DNA of 64,000 nucleotides from Streptomyces sp. NBC_00425 (GTDB taxonomy: Bacteria > Actinomycetota > Actinomycetes > Streptomycetales > Streptomycetaceae). The stretch covers positions 3,968,001 through 4,032,000 of the forward strand of contig NZ_CP107928.1 in assembly GCF_036030735.1 (NCBI RefSeq), written 5' to 3'. A program made the position numbers and the translations under genes. Every line of letters starts with the position of its first letter. Positions within the stretch are counted from its first letter, which is position 1. Shown in pieces: positions 1 through 8,627 of this stretch. The notes under the pieces were generated by a model. The model did no database searches and was not told the DNA's origin. It saw nothing but the letters and a program-made list of their open reading frames with translations.

Positions 1-2
1 CC

Positions 3-158
3 CCCCCGTCGGCGCCCCGCGCGGCCCCGACCACCGCCACCCCGGCGCCCCAGCCGCCGAAGCCCCCGAAGGCCGCGGAGCCCGGGCAGCGGGGTCTCTG
101 CGTCCCGATCATCGGCCTCTGCGTGGACCCCTTGAGCGCCCCGGCTCCACAGCGCTAG
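3..158 (+). CDS. C-terminal end of an unidentified Pro/Ala-rich protein (5' end outside window)
   Basis: An open frame enters from the left edge and stops at TAG 156-158. About 51 codons are visible. The first 30 residues are a low-complexity Pro/Ala/Lys stretch; the end is more ordered and holds two Cys-Val pairs (GLCVPIIGLCVDP). Nearly every third codon position is G or C, which supports real coding. The family cannot be named from this tail. It converges on the adenylate cyclase gene across a repeat-rich spacer. Confidence 0.5.
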   Translation, partial: PPSAPRAAPTTATPAPQPPKPPKAAEPGQRGLCVPIIGLCVDPLSAPAPQR

Positions 159-239
159 ACCCCGACTCACCCCTGGACGACCAGCGGGACCGGCCTGTCG
201 CAGGCCGGCACCCCCGAGTCGCCCCCCCGGCCGCCGACC

Positions 240-600
240 GTCACGGTCATCCCGCGCGCCGGTCACCAGACCCCGGGCACAAGCAGTCGTCACGGGCATC
301 CCGCCAGCCGACCGGCACGGGCGCCCAGAACCGTCGGTGGCCAGAGGCATCGGCGCCGCCGACCGTCCCCACGCATCCCGCCCGCCGGTCGTCACGGCAT
401 CCGGCACCCGACACCGCAGGTCGCCACGAGCATCCGGCACCGCCGGTCGTCACGAGCATCCGGCATCCGGCACCGCCGGTCGTCACGAGCATCCGGCGAT
501 GTCCGTGGCCATGGGCAACCCCGCACCGTCCGTCGCCACGGGCAGCGTCCTGCAACCGCCGGCCGTCACTGGCTCCCGGCGCGGGCGGTCGGCGGGGTGG
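240..600. repeat. Degenerate tandem repeats between convergent genes
   Basis: The 443 bases between the left-edge gene and cya hold repeated units of about 26-33 bp built on CCGGTCGTCACGAGCATCC. The cleanest copies lie at about 386-500, with worn copies (GTCACGGGCATCC type) out to about 240 and 560. Each good copy starts with GCCGG and ends with CCGGC, so it can fold into a short stem. I see no gene here. The array may act as a bidirectional terminator; that role is inferred. Confidence 0.55.
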
Positions 601-601
601 G

Positions 602-1753
602 TCAGATGTCGGTGTCGTTGCGGCGGGTGAGGAGCCAGGGTTCGACGACGCCCAGGCCGCGTACCGGGCGCTGCCACATCGGCTGCAGGGCGAAGCGGTA
701 CTTCGGGGGCTCCTCGCCCTCCTTCTCCGCGGCGGCGGCCTCCTCCGCGGCCTCGGCCTCCGAGGAGGGCGCGTCGCCGGTGCGGATCAGCTCCTCGGCG
801 AAGGCGCTGTCGACCAGGACGGCGTCGCGGGGAGCTATCGACGTCAGCCGGGAGGCCAGGTTGACCGTCGTGCCGAAGACATCGCCCATCCGGGTGGTGA
901 CCGTGCCGAACGCCATCCCGACGCGCAGTTCCGGCATCGTCTCGTCGTTGCTCATCGTCTCGACCAGCAGCAGCGCGATGTCGGCGGCGGTGCCCGCGTC
1001 GTCGGCCGCGTAGAGCACCTCGTCGCCGAGGGTCTTGATCAGACGTCCGCCCCGGGCGGCCACCAGGTCGGCGGAGGTGGTCTCGAAGGCCTCGACGAGC
1101 TCGCCGAGTTCCTCCTCCTCCATCCGGCGGGTCAGCCGGGTGAAGCCCACGAGGTCGGCGAAGCAGACGGCGAGCCGCCGGTCCACCATCTCCTCGTCGT
1201 CGGCGGCCTGCACGACCCGCCCGGCCGAGGCGGCGAGCTGGCGGCGCCAGACGTAGACGAGGAACTCCTCCAGCTCGGGCAGCAGCAGCTCGACGATCGG
1301 GTACGTGACCTCGGTGCGGGTCATGCCCGGCTCGGGCGGCTCGGTCAGACCCTCCAGGAAGGAGTCGATCTGCCACTCCGCCAGACGGGCGGTGGTCTGC
1401 CCGGTGGACCGCGCCACCTGCACGGCCATCGCCTCGCTCAGCAGCCCTGCCTCGACGAGACCCGCCAGCCGCCGCAGGGCGAGGACGTCGGCCTCGGTGA
1501 GCGCCTTGGCCTGCCCGATGTCGGCGAAGCCCATGGCCCGCCAGAAGCGCGACGCCAGCTCCATGGAGACGCCCGCGCTGCGGGCGGCCTGGAAGGGGGT
1601 GTAGCGGCGCTCGGCGCCGAGGATGAGCTGTTCGAGGCGCAGCGCTAGAGGATGCGGGTCCTCACCGGGGTCGCCCGGCTCGCCGGGGTCGGCGGCCGGC
1701 AGGTTGCCCCGGCCGTCCTCGCCCGCGCCGGAGCCCGTGTCGTCGACGGTCAC
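602..1753 (-). CDS. cya: Class III adenylate cyclase
   Basis: 383 aa, expected to make cAMP from ATP. The N-terminal half (about 35-185) resembles the regulatory domain of mycobacterial Rv1264-type cyclases. The class III catalytic domain spans about 190-325. All key residues of an active cyclase are visible: metal Asp200 (FADLVGFT) and Asp244 (LGDE), adenine-specifying Lys240 and Asp291, and transition-state Asn298 and Arg302 (VNLASR). The extreme N-terminus and residues 325-352 are acidic or low-complexity. No membrane segment is seen, so it should be cytosolic. In S. coelicolor the single cya affects germination and antibiotic production (established). It faces birA in the same direction across a spacer of about 190 bp. 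Confidence 0.93.
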   Translation of the reverse strand: MTVDDTGSGAGEDGRGNLPAADPGEPGDPGEDPHPLALRLEQLILGAERRYTPFQAARSAGVSMELASRFWRAMGFADIGQAKALTEADVLALRRLAGLVEAGLLSEAMAVQVARSTGQTTARLAEWQIDSFLEGLTEPPEPGMTRTEVTYPIVELLLPELEEFLVYVWRRQLAASAGRVVQAADDEEMVDRRLAVCFADLVGFTRLTRRMEEEELGELVEAFETTSADLVAARGGRLIKTLGDEVLYAADDAGTAADIALLLVETMSNDETMPELRVGMAFGTVTTRMGDVFGTTVNLASRLTSIAPRDAVLVDSAFAEELIRTGDAPSSEAEAAEEAAAAEKEGEEPPKYRFALQPMWQRPVRGLGVVEPWLLTRRNDTDI

Positions 1754-1943
1754 GCCTGCTGCCCTTCCGATCTTCCGCGGTCAGGTTTCGACCGGCCTCA
1801 ACTCTACGGCAGGTGTGCGCCAGCTCACTCCGTTCTCTTCGGCAGGGGCTGAGGCCCCGTTGGCTTCGGTCGCCCCCAAGGGCCCCCGGAGGGGCCGCCG
1901 GACGGCCTCGGAGCCACCGCCCGGCCCGTGCTGCGTCGTGACG

Positions 1944-2813
1944 TCACACCGGTCTCAGGTGGACGATGTCGCCCGCTCCCACCGGTTCCTGCACCCCTTC
2001 CTCGGTGGCGATGACGAGGCGGCCGTCGCCGTCCACCGCGACCGCCTCGCCGACGAGCGACCGGTCGCCGGGCAGCTCGGCCCGCACCGTTCGTCCCAGG
2101 GTCGCGCATCCGGCCGCGTACGTCTCCTGCAGACCGCTCGTGTCCGGGTCGCCGCCCGCGGCGCGCCAGCGTCCGTACCACTCCTCCAGCGACCGCAGGA
2201 CGGCCCGCAGCAGCGGGTCCCGGTCCGTGGTGACCGCGCCGGCGAGCGCCAGGGAGCCCGCCTGCGGCACCGGCAGCTCCTCCGCGCGCAGGGTGACGTT
2301 GAGGCCGACGCCGACGACCACCGCGTCCGTGCCGGCCCGTTCCGCGAGGATGCCGCCGGCCTTGCGTTCCTCCCCGCCGACGGTCACCAGCAGGTCGTTG
2401 GGCCATTTGAGTGCCGTGTCGACGCCCGCCGCCCGGGACAGTCCCGTCGCGACCGCGACGCCGGTGAGCAGGGGCAGCCAGCCCCAGCGGGCCACGGGCA
2501 CCTCGCTCGGGGTGAGGAGCACGGAGAAGAACAGCCCGGAGCGCGGGGGCGCCGTCCACCGGCGGTCCAGCCGGCCCCGGCCCGAGGTCTGCTCCTCGGC
2601 CACCAGGACCGCGCCCTCACGCGCCCGGCCCTCGCTCGCGGCCGTCACCAGGTCGGAGTTGGTGGAGCCGGTGCGCTGCACCACGTCCACCCCGGACCAC
2701 AGACCGCCCTCCCGTACCAGCGCCCGGCGCAGGGCGGCGCCGTTGAGGGGCGGGCGGTCGAGGTCGGACCACCGGCCGTCGCCGCCCGCCTCTGATGCAT
2801 CTCGCGGTGTCAT
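1944..2813 (-). CDS. birA: Biotin--[acetyl-CoA carboxylase] ligase
   Basis: 289 aa, the ligase that activates biotin and attaches it to the lysine of biotin carrier domains. The biotin/ATP loop SGRGRLDRRW is at 77-86, the KWPND motif at 136-140, then GGILAE and a small C-terminal SH3-like domain ending GDIVHL. There is no N-terminal helix-turn-helix, so this is a non-repressor type. An upstream in-frame start at 2867 exists, but ATG 2813 has a GGGTGG ribosome site and fits family length. It is divergent from pccB, and its natural substrate AccA2 is encoded 4 kb away. Confidence 0.93.
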   Translation of the reverse strand: MTPRDASEAGGDGRWSDLDRPPLNGAALRRALVREGGLWSGVDVVQRTGSTNSDLVTAASEGRAREGAVLVAEEQTSGRGRLDRRWTAPPRSGLFFSVLLTPSEVPVARWGWLPLLTGVAVATGLSRAAGVDTALKWPNDLLVTVGGEERKAGGILAERAGTDAVVVGVGLNVTLRAEELPVPQAGSLALAGAVTTDRDPLLRAVLRSLEEWYGRWRAAGGDPDTSGLQETYAAGCATLGRTVRAELPGDRSLVGEAVAVDGDGRLVIATEEGVQEPVGAGDIVHLRPV

Positions 2814-2923
2814 GCAAGCCACCCTAGGTGTGTTGAACACCGCACTGCCGATCCGAAGGGGCACCACTACGCTACGGATGAGTAACCGTCCCCCCTTTTG
2901 AGCAGGCAGGGAGCCGCATCCCG

Positions 2924-4537
2924 ATGTCCGAGCCGGAAGAGCGCCACGAGATCCCAGGGATCGACATCCACACCACCGCGGGCAAGCTCGCGGATCTCCA
3001 GCGGCGCATCGAGGAAGCGACGCACGCCGGTTCGGAACGTGCCGTCGAGAAGCAGCACGCCAAGGGCAAGTTGACGGCCCGTGAGCGGATCGAGCTGCTG
3101 CTCGACGAGGGTTCCTTCGTCGAGTTGGACGAGTTCGCCCGGCACCGTTCCACCAACTTCGGTCTGGAGAACAACCGCCCGTACGGAGACGGCGTCGTCA
3201 CCGGGTACGGCACGGTGGACGGCCGTCCGGTCGCCGTGTTCTCGCAGGACTTCACCGTCTTCGGCGGGGCACTGGGCGAGGTCTACGGCCAGAAGATCGT
3301 CAAGGTCATGGACTTCGCGCTGAAGACCGGCTGCCCGGTCATCGGCATCAACGACTCCGGCGGCGCCCGCATCCAGGAGGGTGTGGCCTCGCTGGGCGCG
3401 TACGGCGAGATCTTCCGCCGCAACACCCACGCCTCCGGGGTGATCCCGCAGATCTCCCTGGTCGTCGGCCCGTGCGCGGGCGGGGCCGTCTACTCCCCCG
3501 CGATCACCGACTTCACGGTGATGGTCGACCAGACCTCGCACATGTTCATCACCGGCCCGGACGTCATCAAGACGGTCACCGGCGAGGACGTCGGCTTCGA
3601 GGAGCTGGGCGGCGCGCGCACCCACAACTCCGTCTCGGGCGTGGCGCACCACATGGCGGGCGACGAGAAGGACGCCATCGAGTACGTCAAGCAGCTGCTG
3701 TCGTACCTGCCGTCCAACAACCTCTCCGAGGCGCCGGTGTTCGCGGAGGAGGCGGACCTGTCCGTCACCGAAGAGGACCTCGAGCTGGACACGATCGTGC
3801 CGGACAGCGCGAACCAGCCGTACGACATGCACACGGTGATCGAGCATGTGCTGGACGACGCCGAGTTCTTCGAGACGCAGGCCCTGTTCGCGCCCAACAT
3901 CCTCACCGGGTTCGGCCGCGTCGAGGGCCAGCCGGTGGGCATCGTCGCCAACCAGCCCATGCAGTTCGCGGGCTGTCTGGACATCACGGCCTCCGAGAAG
4001 GCGGCCCGCTTCGTGCGCACCTGCGACGCCTTCAACGTCCCGGTCGTCACGTTCGTGGACGTGCCCGGCTTCCTGCCCGGCGTCGGCCAGGAGCACGACG
4101 GCATCATCCGCCGCGGCGCGAAGCTGATCTACGCGTACGCGGAGGCCACGGTTCCGCTCATCACCGTCATCACCCGCAAGGCCTTCGGCGGCGCGTACGA
4201 CGTGATGGGCTCCAAGCACCTGGGCGCCGACCTCAACCTGGCCTGGCCGACCGCCCAGATCGCCGTGATGGGCGCCCAGGGCGCGGTCAACATCCTGCAC
4301 CGCCGCACGATCGCGGAGGCGCAGGCGGCCGGCGAGGACCTCGAGGCGGTGCGCGCCCGGCTGATCCGCGAGTACGAGGACACCCTCCTCAACCCGTACG
4401 TCGCGGCCGAGCGCGGCTACGTCGACTCGGTGATCATGCCGTCCGACACCCGCCGGCACATCGTGCGCGGACTGCGTCAGCTGCGCACCAAGCGGGAATC
4501 CCTGCCCCCGAAGAAGCACGGCAACATCCCCCTCTAA
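2924..4537 (+). CDS. pccB: Propionyl/acyl-CoA carboxylase beta (carboxyltransferase) subunit
   Basis: 537 aa. Carboxyltransferase subunit moving CO2 from biotin to propionyl-CoA (or acetyl-CoA), supplying methylmalonyl-CoA or malonyl-CoA for lipids and polyketides. It has the two crotonase-like halves of the family, with oxyanion-hole glycines in GGARIQEG (146-153) and in the FGGAYD stretch (421-426). Asp426 aligns with the residue (Asp422 in S. coelicolor PccB) known to set propionyl preference. The gene is followed after 9 bp by pccE. A similar length and the C-terminal KKHGNIPL ending support an intact protein. Confidence 0.95.
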   Translation: MSEPEERHEIPGIDIHTTAGKLADLQRRIEEATHAGSERAVEKQHAKGKLTARERIELLLDEGSFVELDEFARHRSTNFGLENNRPYGDGVVTGYGTVDGRPVAVFSQDFTVFGGALGEVYGQKIVKVMDFALKTGCPVIGINDSGGARIQEGVASLGAYGEIFRRNTHASGVIPQISLVVGPCAGGAVYSPAITDFTVMVDQTSHMFITGPDVIKTVTGEDVGFEELGGARTHNSVSGVAHHMAGDEKDAIEYVKQLLSYLPSNNLSEAPVFAEEADLSVTEEDLELDTIVPDSANQPYDMHTVIEHVLDDAEFFETQALFAPNILTGFGRVEGQPVGIVANQPMQFAGCLDITASEKAARFVRTCDAFNVPVVTFVDVPGFLPGVGQEHDGIIRRGAKLIYAYAEATVPLITVITRKAFGGAYDVMGSKHLGADLNLAWPTAQIAVMGAQGAVNILHRRTIAEAQAAGEDLEAVRARLIREYEDTLLNPYVAAERGYVDSVIMPSDTRRHIVRGLRQLRTKRESLPPKKHGNIPL

Positions 4538-4546
4538 GGAGCCGCT

Positions 4547-4759
4547 GTGACGATCAAGGTCGTACGGGGCAACCCGACCCCGGAGGAGCTCGCCGCCGCC
4601 CTGGCGGTGGTCCGGGCCCGCGCCGCGGCGGTGGCGGCGACGCCGCCGTCCGGCGCGGAGACCCCGAGGGACGCATGGTCCGACCCCGCCCGCATCGCGG
4701 GCCGGCGCGTGCCCCAACCCGGCCGGGCGTCCTGGACCCGCACCTACTGGCCGAGCTGA
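4547..4759 (+). CDS. pccE: Acyl-CoA carboxylase epsilon subunit
   Basis: 70 aa, GTG start after an AAGGAG site, 9 bp behind pccB. The start MTIKVVRGNPTPEELAAAL and the end WTRTYWPS are hallmarks of the small actinomycete-specific epsilon subunits. These bind the alpha-beta carboxylase and raise its activity (family knowledge). The middle is Ala/Pro-rich. Its co-transcription with pccB is implied by the spacing and the hairpin that follows it. Confidence 0.9.
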   Translation: MTIKVVRGNPTPEELAAALAVVRARAAAVAATPPSGAETPRDAWSDPARIAGRRVPQPGRASWTRTYWPS

Positions 4760-4778
4760 GCGCGGCCCGCCCGCCTGC

Positions 4779-4826
4779 GGCCCGCAGTCGAACGACAGCC
4801 GGACATCCGGTGAACGACTGCGGGCC
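4779..4826 (+). terminator. Hairpin after pccB-pccE
   Basis: GGCCCGCAGTCG (4779-4790) pairs with CGACTGCGGGCC (4815-4826), a perfect 12-bp stem with a 24-nt loop, 20 bp past the pccE stop. No T-run follows, as is usual in Streptomyces. Confidence 0.6.
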
Positions 4827-4884
4827 CGCAACTTGAGTACGGGTACTCAGGCGCCGTCGACCCGCCACGCCGCACGCTGGTGAC

Positions 4885-5013
4885 ATGCTGTGGTCCGACC
4901 CCGAGAACGAGCCCCCCGAGGAACTCCGCGACATGCAGGAGACCCTGCGCAGACTCGGCCTCTTCCTCGCGCTGGCCATGGTGCTGGCGATGATCGTGCT
5001 CGGCGTCAGATGA
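4885..5013 (+). CDS. 42-aa single-span membrane peptide
   Basis: ATG 4885 to TGA 5011-5013. An acidic N-terminus (SDPENEPPEELRDMQ) is followed by a short amphipathic stretch and one hydrophobic span (LFLALAMVLAMIVLGV), ending in Arg. Third codon positions are G or C apart from the stop. It lies between the pccE terminator and maf on the same strand, 24 bp before maf. No function can be named; the layout suggests a small inner-membrane accessory protein. It may be missed by automatic annotation because of its length. Confidence 0.65.
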   Translation: MLWSDPENEPPEELRDMQETLRRLGLFLALAMVLAMIVLGVR

Positions 5014-5037
5014 GAGCACCGGCGATACGCTGACCGT

Positions 5038-5652
5038 ATGACCGCTGCGCGCCGCCTCGTCCTCGCCTCCCAGTCCCCCGCCCGGCTGAACCTGCTGCGG
5101 CAGGCCGGCCTCACCCCCGAGGTGATCGTGAGCGGGGTGGACGAGGACGCCGTCACCGCCCCCACCCCCGCCGAACTGGCGCTCGCCCTCGCCGAGGCGA
5201 AGGCCTCCGTCGTCGCGGCGAAGCCCGCCGTCAAGGGCGCCCTGGTGATCGGCTGCGACTCGGTGCTCGACCTGGACGGCGAGGCGCTGGGCAAGCCTGC
5301 GGACGCCGAGGAGGCCACCGCGCGCTGGAAGGCGATGCGCGGCCGGGCCGGCACGCTGCAGACCGGCCACTGCGTCTACGACACCGCCAGCGGGCGCTAC
5401 ACCTCCGCGACCGCGTCCACCGTGGTGCGCTTCGGCGACCCGACCGACGCGGAGATCGCCGCATACGTCGCCTCGGGCGAACCCCTCTACGTGGCCGGGG
5501 CGTTCACCCTCGACGGCCGGTCGGCGCCGTTCATCGAGGGCATCGACGGCGACCACGGCAACGTGATCGGCCTCAGCCTGCCCCTGCTGCGCCGGCTGCT
5601 GGCGCAACTCGGCGTCGGCATCACGGAGTTGTGGGCGCCGCCGGAGGCGTGA
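5038..5652 (+). CDS. maf: Maf-like nucleoside triphosphate pyrophosphatase
   Basis: 204 aa. House-cleaning enzyme hydrolysing dTTP/UTP or modified nucleotides to monophosphates (family knowledge). The N-terminal SQSPAR signature is at 11-16, the catalytic Asp74 in GCDSVL and LGKP at 84-87; [11 protein letters not shown] sits near the C-terminus. There is no ribosome site. A TACGCT -10 box lies 6 nt before the ATG, so the mRNA is probably leaderless. The 3' end overlaps the convergent membrane protein gene by 32 bp. Confidence 0.92.
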   Translation: MTAARRLVLASQSPARLNLLRQAGLTPEVIVSGVDEDAVTAPTPAELALALAEAKASVVAAKPAVKGALVIGCDSVLDLDGEALGKPADAEEATARWKAMRGRAGTLQTGHCVYDTASGRYTSATASTVVRFGDPTDAEIAAYVASGEPLYVAGAFTLDGRSAPFIEGIDGDHGNVIGLSLPLLRRLLAQLGVGITELWAPPEA

Positions 5653-6124
5653 CGGGCGCCGGCGCGACCGGCGCCGCCGGAGAGCCGCCACCGTCGCCCT
5701 TGGCGTCCTCGGGCGCCGGGGCGACGGGCCGCTGCCGGGCGTCGTAGGTCATCAGCAGCAGCACGATCAGGGCGAGCACGACCACCATGAAGACGAACTG
5801 CGACACGCCCAGCAGTCCCCAGGCGAACGCGCCCAGCAGTCCGTGCACGACGGCGGCGCTGATCAGCAGCACCCGGCCGAAGCCGGCGGGCGCACGGTCG
5901 CGCAGCGCCACCAGCAGGGCCACCACGCCGCACAGGACGAAGTAGAGACCGAAGACGATCCCGCCCACCTTGGAGGACGTCGACATGACGTCCGGGTCCA
6001 GGCCGGCCAGGGACATGTCCTGCCGGTCCACCACGACGCCCATGAACCAGTTCAGCGCGGCGACGCCGAGCCCCTCCGCGAAGAGCACGACCGCCACGAT
6101 CCACGCCACCGGTCTGCGAACCAC
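5621..6124 (-). CDS. Small integral membrane protein, unknown function
   Basis: 167 aa with a GTG start. Four hydrophobic spans are visible (about 7-29, 53-74, 84-103, 107-126), followed by a cytosolic Pro/Ala-rich tail that begins [15 protein letters not shown]. There are no catalytic motifs. It is convergent with maf; the last codons overlap maf coding on the other strand. The tail looks disordered. I do not recognise the family. Confidence 0.75.
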   Translation of the reverse strand: MVRRPVAWIVAVVLFAEGLGVAALNWFMGVVVDRQDMSLAGLDPDVMSTSSKVGGIVFGLYFVLCGVVALLVALRDRAPAGFGRVLLISAAVVHGLLGAFAWGLLGVSQFVFMVVVLALIVLLLMTYDARQRPVAPAPEDAKGDGGGSPAAPVAPAPVTPPAAPTTP

Positions 6125-6382
6125 CGGTCCCCACCCACTTTCGACCCCGACCCGAGCAAGGGTGCTGTTACCTCAAGTACGTTCGAGACATCCTGAACGC
6201 TACTAACGGGTAAACCCTGGGACAAGGGTTCTGCGCGGGGCAAAGAATCATTGGGCCATTCGTAGGGACTCCACAAAGAAACAGAGTGGGCCGCAGCACG
6301 CTCTCACAGAGACCTTGACCACATCGGAGGGCTAGGGTTTCCCGGAGGAGTGCTGCGTACGGCGGTACTGCAAGGAATTTCG

Positions 6383-6466
6383 GTGTCGAGTGAGCCTCGC
6401 ATCACGCTCCGTGTGGGCAAGCTCACCTGTGGGCACGGGTCGATGAGTCGTGTCGGCAGTCCCTAA
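6383..6466 (+). CDS. Possible 27-aa leader peptide ahead of accA2
   Basis: GTG 6383 with an AAGGAA site 7 nt upstream, reading [20 protein letters not shown] and on to TAA 6464-6466, 32 bp before the accA2 start. GC at third positions is only about 74 percent, below the neighbours, so coding is doubtful. The stop overlaps a TAAACT sequence that could itself be the accA2 -10 box. It could be a regulatory upstream frame or chance. Confidence 0.25.
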   Translation: MSSEPRITLRVGKLTCGHGSMSRVGSP

Positions 6467-6498
6467 ACTCGGCTTGTTTCAAGGAGGGAGCCTCAATC

Positions 6499-8271
6499 GT
6501 GCGCAAGGTGCTCATCGCCAACCGTGGCGAAATCGCTGTCCGCGTGGCCCGGGCATGCCGGGATGCCGGTATCGCGAGCGTGGCCGTCTACGCCGACCCG
6601 GACCGGGACGCTCTGCATGTCCGCGCCGCGGATGAGGCGTTCGCCCTGGGCGGTGACACTCCAGGGACCAGCTATCTCGACATCGAGAAGGTGCTGAACG
6701 CGGCCCGGGAGTCGGGCGCGGACGCCGTCCATCCGGGTTACGGATTCCTCTCGGAGAACGCAGAGTTCGCCCAGGCGGTCCTGGACGCGGGCCTGATCTG
6801 GATCGGCCCGCCGCCGCAGGCCATCCGCGACCTCGGCGACAAGGTCGCCGCCCGGCACATCGCCCAGCGCGCCGGCGCGCCTCTCGTGGCCGGCACGCCC
6901 GACCCGGTCTCCGGCGCCGACGAGGTCGTCGCCTTCGCCGAGGAGCACGGCCTGCCGATCGCGATCAAGGCCGCGTTCGGCGGCGGCGGCCGCGGTCTGA
7001 AGGTCGCCCGGACGCTGGAAGAGGTCCCCGAGCTGTACGAGTCGGCGGTCCGCGAGGCGGTCGCCGCCTTCGGTCGCGGCGAGTGCTTCGTGGAGCGCTA
7101 CCTCGACAAGCCGCGCCACGTGGAGACGCAGTGTCTCGCCGACAGCCACGGCAACGTGGTCGTCGTCTCCACCCGTGACTGCTCCCTGCAGCGCCGCCAC
7201 CAGAAGCTGGTCGAGGAGGCCCCGGCGCCGTTCCTCTCCGAGGCGCAGACCGCCGAGTTGTACGCCTCCTCCAAGGCCATCCTGAAGGAGGCCGGCTACG
7301 TCGGCGCCGGCACCGTGGAGTTCCTCGTCGGCGTCGACGGCACGATCTCCTTCCTGGAGGTCAACACCCGGCTCCAGGTCGAGCACCCGGTGACCGAGGA
7401 GGTCGCCGGCATCGACCTCGTCCGCGAGATGTTCCGCATCGCCGACGGCGAGGAGCTCGGCTACGGCGACCCGGAACTGCGCGGCCACTCCTTCGAGTTC
7501 CGCATCAACGGCGAGGACCCGGGCCGTAACTTCCTGCCGGCCCCCGGCACGGTCACCCTCTTCGCCCCGCCGTCGGGCCCGGGCGTCCGCCTGGACGCCG
7601 GCGTCGAGTCCGGCAGCGTGATCGGTCCGGCCTGGGACTCCCTCCTCGCCAAGCTGATCGTCACCGGCGCGACCCGTGAGCAGGCGCTGCAGCGGGCGGC
7701 CCGCGCCCTGGCCGAGTTCCAGGTCGAGGGCATGGCCACGGCGATCCCGTTCCACCGCGCGGTGGTCGCGGACCCGGCGTTCGCCCCCGAACTCACCGGC
7801 AGCCAGGACCCGTTCACGGTCCACACCCGCTGGATCGAGACCGAGTTCGTCAACGAGATCCCGGCGTTCGCGGCCTCTGCGGACACCGACGCCGAGGACG
7901 AGACGGACCGCGAGACGATCGTCGTCGAGGTCGGCGGCAAGCGGCTGGAGGTCTCCCTTCCGTCCTCGCTCGGCATGTCGCTGGCCCGCACGGGCCTCGC
8001 GGCGGGCGCCAAGCCGAAGCGCCGGGCGGCCAAGAAGTCCGGCCCCGTGGCCTCCGGCGACACCCTCGCCTCTCCCATGCAGGGCACGATCGTCAAGGTC
8101 GCGGTCGAGGAGGGCCAGGAGGTCAAGGAGGGCGACCTGGTCGTCGTCCTGGAGGCCATGAAGATGGAGCAGCCCCTGAACGCCCACCGCTCCGGCACCG
8201 TCAAGGGCCTGAGCGCGGAGGTCGGCGCGTCCATCACGTCGGGCGCGGCGATCTGCGAGATCAAGGACTGA
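6499..8271 (+). CDS. accA2: Acyl-CoA carboxylase alpha subunit (biotin carboxylase plus biotin carrier)
   Basis: 590 aa with a GTG start and a strong AAGGAGGG site. Residues 1-450 form the biotin carboxylase: [13 protein letters not shown] start, Gly-rich ATP-grasp loop [23 protein letters not shown] metal/active-site motif. A charged linker (about 455-515) leads to the biotin carrier domain. The biotinyl Lys555 sits in the MKM signature 35 residues from the end. It is the shared alpha subunit for PccB-type partners in Streptomyces (family knowledge) and the expected target of BirA. A hairpin terminator follows 20 bp after the stop. Confidence 0.95.
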   Translation: MRKVLIANRGEIAVRVARACRDAGIASVAVYADPDRDALHVRAADEAFALGGDTPGTSYLDIEKVLNAARESGADAVHPGYGFLSENAEFAQAVLDAGLIWIGPPPQAIRDLGDKVAARHIAQRAGAPLVAGTPDPVSGADEVVAFAEEHGLPIAIKAAFGGGGRGLKVARTLEEVPELYESAVREAVAAFGRGECFVERYLDKPRHVETQCLADSHGNVVVVSTRDCSLQRRHQKLVEEAPAPFLSEAQTAELYASSKAILKEAGYVGAGTVEFLVGVDGTISFLEVNTRLQVEHPVTEEVAGIDLVREMFRIADGEELGYGDPELRGHSFEFRINGEDPGRNFLPAPGTVTLFAPPSGPGVRLDAGVESGSVIGPAWDSLLAKLIVTGATREQALQRAARALAEFQVEGMATAIPFHRAVVADPAFAPELTGSQDPFTVHTRWIETEFVNEIPAFAASADTDAEDETDRETIVVEVGGKRLEVSLPSSLGMSLARTGLAAGAKPKRRAAKKSGPVASGDTLASPMQGTIVKVAVEEGQEVKEGDLVVVLEAMKMEQPLNAHRSGTVKGLSAEVGASITSGAAICEIKD

Positions 8272-8291
8272 CCCCACCCGTTCACCGTGTC

Positions 8292-8317
8292 GAGGCGCCC
8301 GCTCCCGCGGGCGCCTC
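8292..8317 (+). terminator. Terminator of accA2
   Basis: A perfect 11-bp stem: GAGGCGCCCGC (8292-8302), loop TCCC, GCGGGCGCCTC (8307-8317), 20 bp after the accA2 stop. Confidence 0.8.
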
Positions 8318-8333
8318 ACCGCGTCAACCCCGG

Positions 8334-8484
8334 GCCCGCACACTCAGCCCGTCCGGCACGATCCACCCGCCCCCGCACACTCAGCCCGCCGGACGCTCAC
8401 TCCGGGCCCGCACCATTCAGCCCGTCCGGCGTTTGAGGACGAGGCCCGTTCAGGGCCGATCGGGGGCCTGGGGGCGGAGCCCCC
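8334..8484. repeat. Streptomycete intergenic repeat element (three part-copies)
   Basis: A motif of the form CCCGCACACTCAGCCCG occurs at about 8335, 8372 and 8407. The last copy runs into CGTCCGGCGTTTGAGGACGAG and a G-rich hairpin (GGGGGCCTGGGGGC...GCCCCC). I recognise this as the kind of element found many times downstream of genes in Streptomyces genomes. It carries no gene. Confidence 0.6.
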
Positions 8485-8611
8485 GCATGCGGCCCGCGCG
8501 AGGGTCCCGGGGCGGCGGAACCCCCGGCATGCGGCCCGCGCGAGGGTCCCGGGAGCGGCGGAACCCCCGGCATGCGGCCCGCGCAAGGACCCCGGGGGGC
8601 GAAACCCCCGG
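8485..8611. repeat. Three direct repeats of 42-43 bp
   Basis: Units begin with GCATGCGGCCCGCGCGAGG at 8485 and 8527, and with a variant GCATGCGGCCCGCGCAAGG at 8570. Each ends in a run of five C. The third copy is the most diverged. They directly follow the intergenic element and abut the end of the DeoR-family gene. Confidence 0.75.
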
Positions 8612-8627
8612 CAAGCAGACCGCGAGG

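Noticed and set aside
386..500. CRISPR-like array
   Set aside because: Repeats are adjacent and degenerate, without regular unique spacers, and no cas gene is present.
2867..4831. 654-codon open frame antisense to pccB
   Set aside because: Long antisense frames arise by codon bias in high-G+C genes. Its residues mirror pccB wobble bases, and pccB itself is unmistakable.
6493..8343. 616-codon open frame antisense to accA2
   Set aside because: Covers accA2 completely, Arg/Asp/Gly-rich without any domain. An artefact of third-position G+C.
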